The translations under genes were made by a program, and so were the position numbers. From Deltaproteobacteria bacterium (GTDB lineage: Bacteria; Desulfobacterota; Desulfarculia; Adiutricales; Adiutricaceae), in NCBI GenBank assembly GCA_031288745.1, contig JAITQT010000278.1, positions 1-6,090 of the forward strand: 6,090 nucleotides of DNA, given 5' to 3'. The notes beneath the pieces were generated by a model that did not search any database, was not told the origin of the DNA, and saw only the letters and a list, made by a program, of their open reading frames with translations. This document shows positions 5,497 through 6,090 of this stretch, one piece after another. The stretch's first letter is position 1, and each line of letters starts with the position of its first letter.

Positions 5497-5765
5497 ACTG
5501 CTCCTAAAAGAAAAAAAAACATAATAAAATATATGTTTAATACCTAACTGATTTAGTATGACCATTTTAAATACCTATAATTACATTATAAATTGAAATA
5601 AAAAAATAATTATTATATCTAATTATTAGATTTTTTAACCTAGGGTTTAGTAACCATTCCCAAGTCCTCTTCAAGACCTTGTTTTCCACGTCCATTTCGA
5701 CTGAAAAAAAACCTAATAAGGATTTGTCTCTTTTTTTTCTCTATTCTACGATACTGTGCCTGTTA
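5497..5765. other. AT-rich spacer without a convincing gene
   Basis: This stretch is strongly AT-rich. It holds a 9-bp direct repeat (TAATTATTA at 5607-5615 and 5620-5628) and a weak hairpin TCTAA-TTA-TTAGA (5618-5630) followed by T6, which could stop plus-strand transcription. On the minus strand a 42-codon frame starts at 5695 (MDVENKVLKRTWEWLLNPR) and then runs through AT-rich sequence to TAA at 5569-5567. Its first half looks coding-like, its second half does not, so it may be a gene remnant. I see no RNA gene and no retron-type RNA. Confidence 0.4.
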
Positions 5766-5960
5766 TCACCTCCCTTCGACCACGATAGCACCTACCATAA
5801 GCCGTAACGAATGTTCAAGTTGAAATCTTGGTTCCAGACCATCCCCCTCTACGATATAACCGCCATCACAATTGCAGATGAACAATAGGCTCATCGCGAG
5901 ATTTATCGTTCCACCCTCACCCTTAAGGGCTTTCAGATAAAGATATTTGCATAGTTCCAT
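5766..5960 (-). CDS. Unrecognised 64-aa ORF beside the right repeat
   Basis: ATG at 5960-5958 opens 64 codons ending in TGA, with a TAA directly after it. Residues 1-16 are basic (MELCKYLYLKALKGEG). Residues 18-30 are hydrophobic with two cysteines (TINLAMSLLFICNC). A glycine- and acid-rich turn follows (DGGYIVEGDGLEP), then a second hydrophobic stretch (LRLMVGAIVV). Only a purine-rich AAAGAAAG lies directly before the ATG, so the ribosome binding site is poor. The start is 11 bases inside the edge of the right repeat, so a longer gene may have been cut by that repeat. No domain is recognised; it could be a chance frame. Confidence 0.3.
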   Translation of the reverse strand: MELCKYLYLKALKGEGGTINLAMSLLFICNCDGGYIVEGDGLEPRFQLEHSLRLMVGAIVVEGR

Positions 5961-5971
5961 CTTTCTTTAGC

Positions 5972-6086
5972 CCGAAGTTCCTTGGGTAAGAAAAAAAAAG
6001 GATGTAGTTTTCAATAGTTATAAAAAAATTTGTTTTTTGCTATGGGTACACTGGTACCTTCTCATCTACCAACTGGAAAGCCTTTT
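5972..6086 (-). repeat. Right copy of 115-bp inverted repeat at the window edge
   Basis: Exact reverse complement of bases 1-115, with four more bases of the element visible at 6087-6090. The inner boundary (CCGAAGTTCC) is sharp apart from five matching bases beyond one mismatch. The two copies enclose the whole operon and the decayed cluster. That could mean a composite-transposon-like arrangement of two inverted element copies, or that the assembled piece ends where a repeated element begins on each side. Confidence 0.93.
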
Positions 6087-6090
6087 CTTG
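6042..6090 (+). CDS. Start of an outward-reading ORF in the right repeat (partial)
   Basis: ATG at 6042 opens 16 codons that run off the window (MGTLVPSHLPTGKPFL), identical to the start in the left repeat. If real, it would be the first gene of the repeated element, plausibly a transposase. There is no ribosome binding site, and the family cannot be named from so short a piece. Confidence 0.3.
   Translation, partial: MGTLVPSHLPTGKPFL

Noticed and set aside
5497..5765. Possible retron RNA, since PtuAB can be a retron effector.
   Set aside because: No reverse transcriptase gene in the window and no paired a1/a2 repeats or large structured stem seen here.

Overview
This is a bacterial window. 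It holds one compact, intact defence-type operon set between decayed, probably phage-derived DNA and flanked by a long inverted repeat. The taxon cannot be fixed from the sequence. The eroded genes (premature stops and frameshifts), the AT-rich spacers and the repeats at both edges suggest accessory DNA in a bacterium with many repeated elements, possibly host-associated.

Layout. Bases 1-115 and 5972-6086 are perfect inverted copies of one sequence. Each copy carries the start of the same open frame reading out of the window (ATG at 45 on the minus strand and at 6042 on the plus strand), so both edges look like the end of one repeated element, perhaps an insertion sequence. Bases 171-2171 hold five co-directional minus-strand gene remnants. 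They can be followed only by stepping over in-frame stops and frameshifts, and the last one (171-399) resembles a small phage tail-region protein. Bases 2188-5462 are the plus-strand operon. Bases 5463-5971 are mostly AT-rich spacer, with a terminator-like hairpin and one unrecognised minus-strand ORF beside the right repeat.

The operon has four genes. The first encodes an 82-aa helical protein that matches the N-terminal domain of a family of AAA+ ATPases. The second encodes the AAA+ ATPase module itself (261 aa, TTG start), so a protein that is usually one chain appears as two. The third encodes a PtuA-like ABC/SMC-type ATPase (455 aa). The fourth encodes a PtuB-like HNH endonuclease (275 aa, or 270 aa from a GTG start). 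The last two are the Septu (PtuAB) pair, known alone as an anti-phage system and as the effector of some retrons. No reverse transcriptase is present and I found no retron RNA. From memory, this AAA+ family usually sits beside a subtilisin-like (S8) protease. Its tight coupling to ptuAB here (6 nt gap, then a stop/start overlap) is the best candidate for an unusual composite defence system.

The most striking non-coding signal is a long inverted repeat (17 perfect base pairs plus 6 more after a 2-nt bulge). It joins the end of the 82-aa gene to the ribosome binding site and TTG start codon of the AAA+ gene. In the mRNA it would hide the AAA+ start inside a stem, which suggests that AAA+ synthesis depends on translation of the small upstream gene.
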